64,000 nt of DNA. Source: JBCCGG01 sp039029395. GTDB taxonomy: Bacteria; Pseudomonadota; Alphaproteobacteria; Kiloniellales; JAKSDN01. A program made the translations under genes and the position numbers. Under the pieces are notes generated by a model that saw only the letters and a list, made by a program, of their open reading frames with translations, was not told where the DNA came from and did no database searches. Below are positions 16,327-24,413 of this stretch, piece after piece. The number at the start of each line of letters is the position of its first letter. Position 1 is the first letter of the stretch. The DNA lies in contig JBCCGG010000001.1 of the NCBI GenBank assembly GCA_039029395.1, positions 248,001-312,000 on the forward strand. The letters run 5' to 3'.

Positions 16327-18009
16327 ATGGCAAAGGTGCTCTGGTTCCGGGAGCTCGATGACTGGGCCGCTCTGGTGGCGCCAGCGCTGGTGCTGCCGTC
16401 CGGATTGCTGGCCTTCGGCCTGTTCCACGATTTTCCGCCGTTCTCGCCGGCGCTTCTGATCGCCTGGCTGTGGTTGGTTTTGGCCGGCTTGGCGCTCGGC
16501 CTGGTGCTCTCGGCAATGCGCTCAAAACTGGCCCGGTCGCTGATCTTCGGCCTTCTCTTGATTTTCTATCTCGATGTCCAGTTCGACTTCATCCGATTTG
16601 TCGAAGGTTTGGGCGACATCAGCGACTTTTCGATCCTTCGCCTGGGCGATCGTGTCATCGCGATCGGTGCCGTCTTCGGACTCGTTGTTTTGCTGCGACG
16701 GCATCTCTCGACGATCCTTCTGTTGGTCTTCGGCGTGATTTTCGTCTCGACCCTCTTTATTCCCCCGAAACCGGCCCCCTACGGCCAAATACACAGTGCC
16801 ACGGTCGAGAGCGGGCAAAGCGATCTGCCGACGATCGTGCACATCGTCCTGGACGGCCACATCGGCCCCGACGGAATTCCTTCGACCATTGCGGGTGGGC
16901 CGGCGCTGCGCCGCGAGCTCATCGACTTCTATGTGGGCGAGGGCTTTCGCGTCTATGGGCGCGCCTACAGCCAGTACATGGAATCGATTCTCTCCCTAAG
17001 TGCGCTGCTCAACGGCGGCGACCAAAGCTTCGCCGATTTGCTGCAAAAGCGCGACGATCAGCTCTATACCGTGGAGCAGAACGCCTATTTCGAGGAGCTT
17101 GCAGCCCGTGGCCATCCCATTCGCGTTTACGAGACCGACTATCTTGTCTACTGCGGTGCGCCTGGCCCGAGCTTGGAGTCCTGCTACCGGGTCACCGCGT
17201 CCAGCGTGCGGCCCGTCGGTGGGATCGAGGTTGCCGACCGGCAGAAAGCCAAGCTGCTGCTGGCGGCCTACTTCCAATCCTCGAAGATCTACAGCAGCCT
17301 GGCCAAACTCTACGACAAGGCCACTAGAGGCCGGGACTTCGACCTGCTCCCGCCCAGGGTGCGCCGCAAGGAGACCTTCTCTCCCTTGGAGGCGCCCAGG
17401 GTCTTCGACCGTTTGGTCGACGATATCGAAAGCGCGCCGCCTGGCCACGCCTTCTTTGCCCACATTATGCTGCCACATGAGCCCTACATCTACGATTCGG
17501 ATTGCGCCGTTCGCGGTGACCTGGATCAGTGGCTCGGACGCCGGTTCGACTTCTCACGCAACGGAATCGGTACGCCGGCGGAGCGGGTCGAGGCCTATGA
17601 GCTCTATTTCCTGCAGGTGCGCTGCGCGATGCGGAGCCTCTCGCGGGTCTTCGCGGCGCTGAAAGAGGCCGGTCTTTGGGAGCGCTCGACGATTGTGCTC
17701 CACGGCGACCATGGCTCGCGGATCGCCTTGCGCGATCCGATTGAGGCTTATCTGGACAAGCTTACGGAGGAGGATCTGGTCGATGCCTATTCGACCTTCT
17801 TCGCCATTCGGTCTCCCGGTGTTGCGCCCGGCTATGATCCTCGGTCGGTCTCGGTGCAAGACCTTTTCGCCGAGTTTTTTCTCCGGCGCGCACCCAAGCC
17901 GGACGACGGGGTGGTTTATGCCATGAGAAGCCATGCGGAGGCGCCCCCCAAAGCCCTGCGTATGGCGCCGATCGGCAGTGATGAAAGCGGAGTCTCCAAT
18001 GAAGATTAG
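16327..18009 (+). CDS. membrane-anchored alkaline-phosphatase/sulfatase-fold protein
   Basis: About 560 residues. The N-terminal third has four or five transmembrane helices; the rest is a periplasmic alkaline-phosphatase-like domain beginning with IVHIVLDGHIGPDGIPS and including AHIMLPHEPYIYDSDC and the metal-binding VLHGDHGSRI. This fold covers sulfatases, phosphoglycerol transferases and lipid-modifying phosphoethanolamine transferases; the classical sulfatase C-x-P-S-R is absent. I start at ATG 16327 because the in-frame TTG at 16255 gives an unlikely basic extension. The next gene overlaps its end. Probably modifies an envelope lipid or polysaccharide. Confidence 0.75.
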   Translation: MAKVLWFRELDDWAALVAPALVLPSGLLAFGLFHDFPPFSPALLIAWLWLVLAGLALGLVLSAMRSKLARSLIFGLLLIFYLDVQFDFIRFVEGLGDISDFSILRLGDRVIAIGAVFGLVVLLRRHLSTILLLVFGVIFVSTLFIPPKPAPYGQIHSATVESGQSDLPTIVHIVLDGHIGPDGIPSTIAGGPALRRELIDFYVGEGFRVYGRAYSQYMESILSLSALLNGGDQSFADLLQKRDDQLYTVEQNAYFEELAARGHPIRVYETDYLVYCGAPGPSLESCYRVTASSVRPVGGIEVADRQKAKLLLAAYFQSSKIYSSLAKLYDKATRGRDFDLLPPRVRRKETFSPLEAPRVFDRLVDDIESAPPGHAFFAHIMLPHEPYIYDSDCAVRGDLDQWLGRRFDFSRNGIGTPAERVEAYELYFLQVRCAMRSLSRVFAALKEAGLWERSTIVLHGDHGSRIALRDPIEAYLDKLTEEDLVDAYSTFFAIRSPGVAPGYDPRSVSVQDLFAEFFLRRAPKPDDGVVYAMRSHAEAPPKALRMAPIGSDESGVSNED

Positions 18010-18457
18010 ACAAGCGAGCGGCATGGACGCCGCCGTTGTCGGCTGCCTGCTCCACGATCTGTTGGCCGAGCTGGCGGGCGTGGCGCCAGATAAAAAGAGG
18101 CTCGATGGCTTGGTCGAAGTTGCACGCGATCTCATGGAGTCTGATGCTCTGGTCTGGGGCCTCTTGGCGCTCGATGACCAGGAACGGGCGCTCGGCGTCG
18201 TGATGCTCAACGAATGTGCCGCGACCTACGCCGGCGGGCGCTTCGGCGAGATCACCGAGCTTTACGTGATCCCGGAGCAGCGCGGCTCTGGCGTCGGCGC
18301 GGGGTTGATCCGGGCGGCCGAGCGCTTCGCGGCGGAGCGGGGTTGGCCCCGCCTGGAGGTCGGCGCGCCTGACGTGCCGCGCTGGCAGGCCACCGTGGCG
18401 TTTTACCTGCGCTCCGGCTTTGATGAGGTCGGGCCGCGCCTGCGCCGCGTACTTTAA
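17999..18457 (+). CDS. GNAT-family N-acetyltransferase
   Basis: A 152-residue GNAT enzyme. The acetyl-CoA motif A is clear: ITELYVIPEQRGSGVGAGLI, where RGSGVG is the pyrophosphate-binding Q/RxxGxG loop, followed by the motif B strand WPRLEVGAPD and AVAFYLRSGF-like ending (TVAFYLRSGFDEVGP). It starts at ATG 17999 inside the last codons of the membrane protein gene, an 11-base overlap implying translational coupling. Acceptor substrate unknown. Confidence 0.88.
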   Translation: MKIRQASGMDAAVVGCLLHDLLAELAGVAPDKKRLDGLVEVARDLMESDALVWGLLALDDQERALGVVMLNECAATYAGGRFGEITELYVIPEQRGSGVGAGLIRAAERFAAERGWPRLEVGAPDVPRWQATVAFYLRSGFDEVGPRLRRVL

Positions 18458-18526
18458 CTGGCGCTGGCCTTGGCGTATGCTGTCGGCGGGTTGGTTGGCG
18501 CAAATTCCGGGAAGGGGCTGTTCGTC

Positions 18527-19537
18527 ATGGGTCGCAGGCTGCACTGGACGCTTGGCGCTCTTGCGACCCTTCTGGTGCTTCTTGCCGGGGCCCAATCCTT
18601 CGCCCAGGCGAAGCGGGTCACGATCGGCTATCAGCAGATCTATAATCCCTGGAAGGTCGCGATCGTCGATCAAGCGATCGAAAAGGCGACCGGTTACGAT
18701 ATCGAATGGCGGGCCTTCGATTCCGGTGCCAAGGTGATCAACGCCATGGCGTCCGGCGATGTGCAGATCGCGCTCGCCGGCTCCAGCCCGATCGCCGCCG
18801 GCGTGAGCCGCGGCCTGCAGATCGAGCTGTTCTGGATCGTCGAGGACATCGCCGCGGCCGAAGCGCTGGTCGTGCGCGAGGGCTCGGGCATCATTGCGCC
18901 CCAGGATCTGAAGGGCAAAAAGCTGGGCGTGCCCTTCGTCTCGACGACTCATTTTCATTTGCTCTTTGCGCTCGAGCAGTTCGGCATCGACGCCAGGGAC
19001 GTCAAGATCCTCAACATGCAGCCTGACGCCATCGCGCGCGCTTGGTCGCGCGGCGACATCGATGCCGCCTTTGTCTGGGAGCCGACGCTCGGGGCAATCA
19101 AGCAGAGTGGCAAGGTGCTGATCACTTCGGGTCTCTTGAGCAGCTGGGGCAAGGCGACCTTCGACGGCCTGGTTTCGGTCAAGGACTGGGCAGCCGCAAA
19201 TCCGGAATTCATGGTGGCTCTTGTCAAGGAGATCGCCAAGGCCGACGCCGCCTATCGGGACGATCCCCAGGCCTGGACCGCGACATCCGAGATGGTGCAA
19301 AAGATCGTCGGTCTGGTCGGCGGCGATCCCGAGGCCGTGCCCGCCGTGCTTGCGCTTTACACCTTTCCGACCCTCGAGGAGCAGGCTTCCGAGCGCTGGC
19401 TTGGAGGCGGTGCGGCCCGTGCCCTGCTGTTTACCTCGGAATTCCTCATTGCCGAGGGTAAGCTCGATACCCTGCTGCCCGACTATGGGACCGCGGTCAA
19501 CCCGACCTGGGTGCAGCGGGCGTTGGAGCAACCTTAG
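18527..19537 (+). CDS. TauA-type ABC transporter substrate-binding protein 1
   Basis: A 336-residue periplasmic binding protein with a signal peptide (about 1-28, cleavage after SFA) and the taurine/aliphatic sulfonate family (TauA/SsuA) body: RVTIGYQQIYNPWKVAIVDQ, EWRAFDSGAKVINAMASGDV and IALAGSSPIAAG, which lines the ligand pocket. The start is ATG 18527 with GAAGGGG upstream. No tauB or tauC gene is near, so it is an orphan: either a distant ABC permease uses it, or it has a sensing role. Its 3' end overlaps the convergent LysR gene by 41 bases. Confidence 0.85.
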   Translation: MGRRLHWTLGALATLLVLLAGAQSFAQAKRVTIGYQQIYNPWKVAIVDQAIEKATGYDIEWRAFDSGAKVINAMASGDVQIALAGSSPIAAGVSRGLQIELFWIVEDIAAAEALVVREGSGIIAPQDLKGKKLGVPFVSTTHFHLLFALEQFGIDARDVKILNMQPDAIARAWSRGDIDAAFVWEPTLGAIKQSGKVLITSGLLSSWGKATFDGLVSVKDWAAANPEFMVALVKEIAKADAAYRDDPQAWTATSEMVQKIVGLVGGDPEAVPAVLALYTFPTLEEQASERWLGGGAARALLFTSEFLIAEGKLDTLLPDYGTAVNPTWVQRALEQP

Positions 19538-20489
19538 CCAGGTCTCGGACCTGGACCGGGTCTTCTTCGGGAACCTGGTGGGCGTTGCGCAGGCAGTTGA
19601 GGAACTCGAAGACCATTCTTGACGGTTTGGGTGACTGGCGCACGATGGCCATGTGATCGCTCTTGTAGGAATAGGCGTCGGGCCGCAAGCAGCACATGGC
19701 ACCCTGTTTGACGAAGCGCTCGGCATAGTGGTCGGGCAGAAAGCCCAGGTAGCGACCGGACAGGATCAGCGCAGCCAAGGCTTCCTCGTCATAAACATCG
19801 GCGCTGCGCCGCAGCTTCAAGCGGTGGCTGAACATCATGTTGGGCGACTGAAATCCGATCCCGGCGTACTTCTGCTTGCGAATCTCCTGTCGGCTGATCT
19901 GCCTGTCCCCCTGTTTGGCCAGGGGATGATCGCCGCCGCAGTAGAGGAACATTTGCTCGCTGTAGAGCGGGGTGTAGCTCATGCTGCTGGATTGCCGGTG
20001 AGTCGGAATGATCCCAAGATGAAAGCGGCCGTTGAACACGCCGGTTTCAATCGCGTTGACCGGCTCGGAGTGAATTTCAATCGTGACCTTTGGGGCGATC
20101 CGGTCGAACTGGCTGATCGCCTGGGGCAGCTTGGCTTCTGGATTGGTTACGGTCTTGTCGAACAGCGCGATCGAGATGTGCCCGGTCAGGCGCCTGTGCA
20201 CCTCGTCGATGTCCGACTGAAAACTGTTGATCGCCGAAAGCAGCCGCGATGAGGCATCCAGCACCCGCTCGCCCTCGGTGGTCAGGGCAAACCCGGCCGG
20301 TCCGCGGTCGCACAGCCGGACCCCCAAGCGCAGTTCCAGGTCCGTCAGGTGGCGGCTAATGGTCGAACGGCCGATGTTCAGCTCAAGCTCCGCCGCGGAA
20401 AGGCCGCCGCAGGCGACGACCGAGCGGAACACTCTGAGCAGCCGGATATCGACGTCGCTAAGCCGGCCGAGGTTTGCCTTTCGGGCCAT
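19497..20489 (-). CDS. LysR-family transcriptional regulator
   Basis: A 330-residue LTTR. The winged helix-turn-helix spans about 10-70 (LRVFRSVVACGGLSAAELEL, then NIGRSTISRHLTDLELRLG), followed by the effector-binding domain with HISIALFDKTVTN opening its first lobe. It is divergent from dctP with 264 bases between, the standard arrangement for an LTTR controlling a neighbouring operon. A perfect GTTTCAT/ATGAAAC inverted repeat lies 8 bases upstream of its start and fits a T-N11-A type LTTR box. It most likely regulates the TRAP operon and itself. Confidence 0.9.
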   Translation of the reverse strand: MARKANLGRLSDVDIRLLRVFRSVVACGGLSAAELELNIGRSTISRHLTDLELRLGVRLCDRGPAGFALTTEGERVLDASSRLLSAINSFQSDIDEVHRRLTGHISIALFDKTVTNPEAKLPQAISQFDRIAPKVTIEIHSEPVNAIETGVFNGRFHLGIIPTHRQSSSMSYTPLYSEQMFLYCGGDHPLAKQGDRQISRQEIRKQKYAGIGFQSPNMMFSHRLKLRRSADVYDEEALAALILSGRYLGFLPDHYAERFVKQGAMCCLRPDAYSYKSDHMAIVRQSPKPSRMVFEFLNCLRNAHQVPEEDPVQVRDLAKVAPTPAAPRSG

Positions 20490-20494
20490 GTCTA

Positions 20495-20546
20495 ATGTTT
20501 CATGTTAATGAAACCATCATTCCGCTGTCTACCCTATACGAAACAT
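20495..20546. promoter_or_regulatory. candidate LysR operator
   Basis: A perfect inverted repeat GTTTCAT-GTTA-ATGAAAC occupies 20497-20514. A further inverted half-site pair, ATGTTTC at 20495-20501 and GAAACAT at 20540-20546, shares the same core. The sites sit directly upstream of the LysR start codon and in the gap shared with dctP. The symmetric T-N11-A spacing is what LTTRs recognise, so autoregulation plus control of the TRAP genes is likely. Confidence 0.55.
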
Positions 20547-20703
20547 AGGCCCTTTGCTAGGGTTAACGCGAGGGTCCATTAGGTGATGCGGAGGGATTGG
20601 TTCCCGATCCGCCGTATGTCTGTAAGCGGATCACGGGGGCAGGGGTGTCTTTTTGATCGTTGCCTTTTCTCTCGTGGGCCGTCTAGGGTGTTTGGCTATG
20701 CGT

Positions 20704-20715
20704 GGCTTGCAAGCC
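20704..20715. promoter_or_regulatory. 12-base palindrome upstream of dctP
   Basis: GGCTTGCAAGCC is a perfect palindrome 38 bases before the dctP start codon and near its AGGAGG ribosome-binding site. Position fits an operator or a leader hairpin. Short palindromes of this composition occur by chance, so weight is low. Confidence 0.3.
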
Positions 20716-20753
20716 TAACAAGAATTATTGGGTAAGGACCAAAGGAGGCTCAG

Positions 20754-21767
20754 ATGAGACTTGCGGAAAAGATCACCGCAACGGCCTGTGTAGCCGTTGC
20801 ACTTACGTTTGGTGGCATCGACTATGCTGCCGCCGACACCTTCAAAGTTGCCGTCGGTGACGCCGCCGGCAGCGCCCAGCACGAGCTGGGCAAGAAGTTC
20901 GTCGAAGAGCTGGAATCCAGGACTAATGGCGAGCACACCGCCAAGCTGTTCCTCAACGGCCAGCTCGGCAGCGAGCAGGACACCGTGAACGAGGCAGCCA
21001 TCGGCACGCTCGACTTCTCGATCCTGGCAATCAACAACGTCACGCCGTTTTCGCCGACGGTTGGCGTCTTTTCTCTGCCCTACGTCATTCTCAGCCTCGA
21101 AGACGCCGAGAAGTTGACCCAGGGCGAAATCGGCCAGGAGCTGGTCGAAAACACGATCCGTGACGCTGGTGTGCGCATTATCGGCTGGACCTACACGGGC
21201 TTCCGCGTGCTGACCAACTCGAAGAAGCCGGTCAAGACGCTCGAGGACTTGGACGGCCTGGTGATCCGCGTTCCGAAGAACGAGATCATGATCGACTCCT
21301 ACAATTCCTGGGGCATCAATCCGACCCCGATGGCTTGGTCCGAGACCTTCACGGCGCTTCAGCAGAAGGTCGTCGACGGTCAGGACAATCCGTACCTGAC
21401 GGTCCACTCGATGAAGTTCTACGAGGTCCAGAAGTACGTCACTGAGATCCGCTACATCTTCTCGATTGAGCCGATCATCGTCAGCGAGGCGATCTTCCAG
21501 GAGCAGTCCCCCGAGGTCCAGCAGGCGATCCTCGAGGCCGGCAAGGCCGCGACCCTGCACTCGGCCGAGCACCTGCGTAAGAGCGAGGCCGCGATCAAGG
21601 AAGACCTGATCGCCAAGGGCATGCAGATCGACGCACCGGCCGATGGCGAGAAGGCCTGGATCGAGGCGGCGACCACCACGGTCTGGCCGAAGTTCTACGA
21701 CTCGATCGGCGGCAAGGATAAGCTCAACAACGTCATGAAGACCCTGGGCCGTCCGGAAGTTCAGTAA
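20754..21767 (+). CDS. dctP: TRAP transporter substrate-binding protein (DctP family)
   Basis: A 337-residue periplasmic DctP-type solute receptor with signal peptide (about 1-26, cleavage after AAA). The ligand arginine is in LVIRVPKNE (about 170-178), which salt-bridges the carboxylate of most TRAP ligands, followed by the NPTPMAWSETFTALQQKVVDG hinge segment. Start ATG lies 5 bases after AGGAGG. It is the first gene of dctP-dctQ-dctM-usp. TRAP systems import organic acids, sulfonates or ectoines using the Na+ gradient; the ligand is not determined here. Confidence 0.92.
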   Translation: MRLAEKITATACVAVALTFGGIDYAAADTFKVAVGDAAGSAQHELGKKFVEELESRTNGEHTAKLFLNGQLGSEQDTVNEAAIGTLDFSILAINNVTPFSPTVGVFSLPYVILSLEDAEKLTQGEIGQELVENTIRDAGVRIIGWTYTGFRVLTNSKKPVKTLEDLDGLVIRVPKNEIMIDSYNSWGINPTPMAWSETFTALQQKVVDGQDNPYLTVHSMKFYEVQKYVTEIRYIFSIEPIIVSEAIFQEQSPEVQQAILEAGKAATLHSAEHLRKSEAAIKEDLIAKGMQIDAPADGEKAWIEAATTTVWPKFYDSIGGKDKLNNVMKTLGRPEVQ

Positions 21768-21831
21768 GCTTGTACTTTCTGTCCTGAAGCACAAGAAACG
21801 CTCGCAAGGACAGTTTCTATCGCGCTATAAA

Positions 21832-21872
21832 GGGAAAGTGCGTTCGTAGCGCCGCTGGGGGCGCACTTTCCC
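21832..21872 (+). terminator. intercistronic hairpin between dctP and dctQ
   Basis: GGGAAAGTGCG (21832-21842) and its exact complement CGCACTTTCCC (21862-21872) form an 11-base-pair stem with a 19-base loop, in the 127-base gap between dctP and dctQ. No T-run follows, so it is better read as a partial terminator or mRNA-stabilising 3' hairpin. Such elements let the binding protein be made in excess over the membrane subunits, as known for maltose- and TRAP-type operons. Confidence 0.7.
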
Positions 21873-21894
21873 AAGCGTTAGGGAGGCGGGGGCC

Positions 21895-22437
21895 ATGGGA
21901 CGTGCCATCTTAAGATTTCTCGATTCCATCGAAAGCTACATTTGCCGCACTTTGCTGGCGATCTTCGTCTGCCTGCTGTTCGCACAGATCCTTTCGCGCG
22001 AGATCTTCGGCTATTCCATCGCGTGGAGCGAGGAACTGGCAACTTACATGTTCGTTTGGTTCGCCTACTTCGGGGCGAGTTACGCGGCTAAGCTTTATGC
22101 CCACAACCGGGTGACTTTCCAGTTCGGCAAGCTGCCGCGCCGCGTGGTGAACTATATCGAGGCCTTCGCCGACCTCTTCTGGGTTTTCTTCAATTGCTAC
22201 TTCATCTATCTCAGCTTCACCTTCGTGTTTTTTAAGATGAACCTTTTCTGGAAATCCCAAACGCTCGGGGTTCCCATGAAGTACATCTACATGGTCTTGC
22301 CGATCGCCTTTGCGCTGATGACCTTCCGGGTGATCCAGGCGCACTACCTCAAGATCGTCAAGGGTGTCGACGTGCGCGATCCGGAGAAGGCGGACGTCGA
22401 GAAGATGATCGCCGAGGGCAAAGAAGAGAAGTCATAG
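21895..22437 (+). CDS. dctQ: TRAP transporter small permease (DctQ family)
   Basis: A 180-residue inner-membrane protein with four predicted helices, the DctQ norm. ILSREIFGYSIAWSEELATY matches the family signature of a Trp-Ser-Glu-Glu motif at the start of helix 2. The C-terminal tail is charged and cytoplasmic (VEKMIAEGKEEKS). It associates with the large permease at 22520 to form the membrane part of the TRAP system. Start ATG follows GGGAGGCGGGGGCC, and the gene lies directly after the intercistronic hairpin. Confidence 0.92.
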   Translation: MGRAILRFLDSIESYICRTLLAIFVCLLFAQILSREIFGYSIAWSEELATYMFVWFAYFGASYAAKLYAHNRVTFQFGKLPRRVVNYIEAFADLFWVFFNCYFIYLSFTFVFFKMNLFWKSQTLGVPMKYIYMVLPIAFALMTFRVIQAHYLKIVKGVDVRDPEKADVEKMIAEGKEEKS

Positions 22438-22519
22438 GCCGCCACACAGGACGGGGCGCGGTCTGACGTAACGAGATAAGACGGCCGCGGAGCAAATCCG
22501 CAAGCGGGGGAGCAGATTA

Positions 22520-23860
22520 ATGGAAGCCACCATCGTTCTGATTCTTTTCGGATCCTTCCTGGGTCTCCTGGCCCTGGGGGCGCCGATCACCGTGTCGCTC
22601 GGCGTGTCGGGCCTGGTGTCCTTCCTTTACCTTGGCGAGAATCCGATCAAGTTCGTGCAGATCGCCTTCACGTCGGTCGGCTCCTTCCCGCTGATGGCGT
22701 TGCCCGCCTTCATCCTGGCCGGCGCGCTGATGGAAGCGGCCGGAATCTCCCGGCGTCTGGTTCATGTGGCGGAAAGCTTCGCCGGGCCCTTCACCGGCGG
22801 TATCTCGGCGGCGACCGTGTTCGGCTGTCTGTTCTTTGGCGCGATCTCGGGCTCGGGACCGGCGACCACGGCGGCGGTTGGCATGCTGATGATCCCGGCG
22901 ATGATCGACCGCGGTTACGACAAGGGCGTGGCCTCTGCGATTACGGCCTCTTCGGGCAGCCTTGGTATCATCATTCCGCCCTCGATCCCCATGGTGATCT
23001 TCGGCATTGCGGCGCTGGGTCTTCAGCCACCACCGGCCGCGGTCGAGAAGTACGGCGTGTTCCAGACCGTCTCAATCCCCAAGCTGTTCATCGCCGGCGT
23101 GCTGCCTGGCCTGCTGATTTCCCTCAGCCTGCTGATCATGAACTACATCATCTGCAAGAAGCGCGGCTACAAAGGTAGCGCCGATGGCTTCTCGATGCGC
23201 AATGTGGGTTGCGCGCTCTACCAGGCTTTCTGGGCCTTGATGGCGCCGATGGTCATCCTGGGCGGCATCTATTCGGGTTTCTTCACGCCGACCGAGGCGG
23301 CGATTATCGCGATCTTCTACACCCTGGTGATCGGATTCTTCGTTTACCGGGAGCTCGACATGAAAGCGCTCTTCCGCTCGCTCGAGACCACTACCTGGCT
23401 GACCGGCCGGGTGCTTCTGATCCTCTTCACCGCGACCGTCTTCGGCCGGCTGCTGGTGGAGAACCAGATCCCGGCGATCATCGCCGATGCCATGCTCAGG
23501 ACAACGGACAACCTCTACCTGATCTGGGCCATGCTGATCTTCTTCCTGCTGTTCGTCGGCATGTTTATGGAGACGCTGGCCACGATCCTGATCCTGACGC
23601 CGGTGCTGCTGCCGATCGCCTACAACCTGGGCATCGATCCGATCCACTTCGGCGTGGTCCTGGTCTGCGCCCTGGGCATCGGCTTCCAGACACCGCCGCT
23701 GGGCGACAACCTCTTCATCGCGTCCGGCATATCGAACATCTCGATCGAGGAGATATCGATCAAGGCCCTGCCGTTCGCGGCGGTCAATACCATAGCGATC
23801 TTCATCATCGCTTTTGTTCCGGAAATCGTGCTCTGGCTGCCAAGGGTGCTTGGCTACTGA
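22520..23860 (+). CDS. dctM: TRAP transporter large permease (DctM family)
   Basis: A 446-residue, very hydrophobic protein with about a dozen membrane segments. It shows DctM motifs: LALGAPITVSLGVSG near the N-terminus, FGCLFFGAISGSGPATTAAV around 105-124 and GIIIPPSIPMVIFG around 155-168 that form the substrate/Na+ path, and GFFTPTEAAIIA later. This is the ion-transporter-superfamily channel subunit. It sits 82 bases after dctQ and 30 bases before the universal stress gene, all co-directional. Confidence 0.95.
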   Translation: MEATIVLILFGSFLGLLALGAPITVSLGVSGLVSFLYLGENPIKFVQIAFTSVGSFPLMALPAFILAGALMEAAGISRRLVHVAESFAGPFTGGISAATVFGCLFFGAISGSGPATTAAVGMLMIPAMIDRGYDKGVASAITASSGSLGIIIPPSIPMVIFGIAALGLQPPPAAVEKYGVFQTVSIPKLFIAGVLPGLLISLSLLIMNYIICKKRGYKGSADGFSMRNVGCALYQAFWALMAPMVILGGIYSGFFTPTEAAIIAIFYTLVIGFFVYRELDMKALFRSLETTTWLTGRVLLILFTATVFGRLLVENQIPAIIADAMLRTTDNLYLIWAMLIFFLLFVGMFMETLATILILTPVLLPIAYNLGIDPIHFGVVLVCALGIGFQTPPLGDNLFIASGISNISIEEISIKALPFAAVNTIAIFIIAFVPEIVLWLPRVLGY

Positions 23861-23890
23861 CCGCGACATCGGACGACGAGGAGCAACGCC

Positions 23891-24385
23891 ATGCAAAAAC
23901 ACTTCAAGACGATCCTCTACTCTACCGATCTGTCGCAGAACTCGCTGATGGCCTTTGACTATGCGGCCTATCTGGCCAAGCTGACAGGTGCCGAGATTCA
24001 CATTCTGCACGTCCTTGAACAGCTCTCGGAGGACGCGACCTTCGCGCTTCAGACCTACATTCAGGACGACAAGGCGCGCGACAGGATGCTCGAGCACAGA
24101 GTCGAGCGTGCCCAAAAGCTTATGGACAAGAAGCAGGAGACCTTTTGGGCGGCCCAAAGCGAAGAGGACCGCAAGGTCCGTGATCAGATCAAGTCGATCA
24201 CGGTCTGCGAATCCTATCCGGCCGAAGAGATTCTGAAGGCGGCCAAGAGCCACAACTGCGACCTCATCGTGATGGGCTCTCACGAACGGGGCATGAGCCA
24301 CACCTTTCTAGGCTCGGTTGCCAAGAGCGTGCTGCGCCGCTCTCACGTGCCGACCATGATTGTGCCCCTGGTGGAAAGTCAGTGA
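23891..24385 (+). CDS. universal stress protein (UspA family)
   Basis: A 164-residue UspA-fold protein. It opens with the ILYSTDLSQNSLMAFDYA strand/loop and ends with the ATP-binding G-2x-G-9x-G signature in MGSHERGMSHTFLGSVAKS, followed by VPTMIVP, so it is an ATP-binding type. A Usp gene downstream of a TRAP operon parallels TeaD, which regulates the ectoine TRAP transporter TeaABC. The long insertion DDKARDRMLEHRVERAQKLM is a charged helix. Likely modulates the DctPQM transporter. Confidence 0.9.
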   Translation: MQKHFKTILYSTDLSQNSLMAFDYAAYLAKLTGAEIHILHVLEQLSEDATFALQTYIQDDKARDRMLEHRVERAQKLMDKKQETFWAAQSEEDRKVRDQIKSITVCESYPAEEILKAAKSHNCDLIVMGSHERGMSHTFLGSVAKSVLRRSHVPTMIVPLVESQ

Positions 24386-24413
24386 CGCGCGGCAGGCGCG
24401 GGGAGAACCTGAC

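Noticed and set aside
17762..19726. A 654-codon minus-strand open frame
   Set aside because: It runs across three plus-strand genes (membrane hydrolase, GNAT, TauA-type receptor) and shows no motif. Its beginning overlaps the genuine LysR gene in another frame.
20690..20720. Possible sigma-54 promoter before dctP (TGGC...TTGCA)
   Set aside because: The GG and GC doublets are not separated by the required 10 bases, so the element does not fit the -24/-12 rule.
23072..24301. A 409-codon minus-strand open frame
   Set aside because: Antisense to dctM and the universal stress gene, highly charged (Arg, Asp, Gln), no family match.
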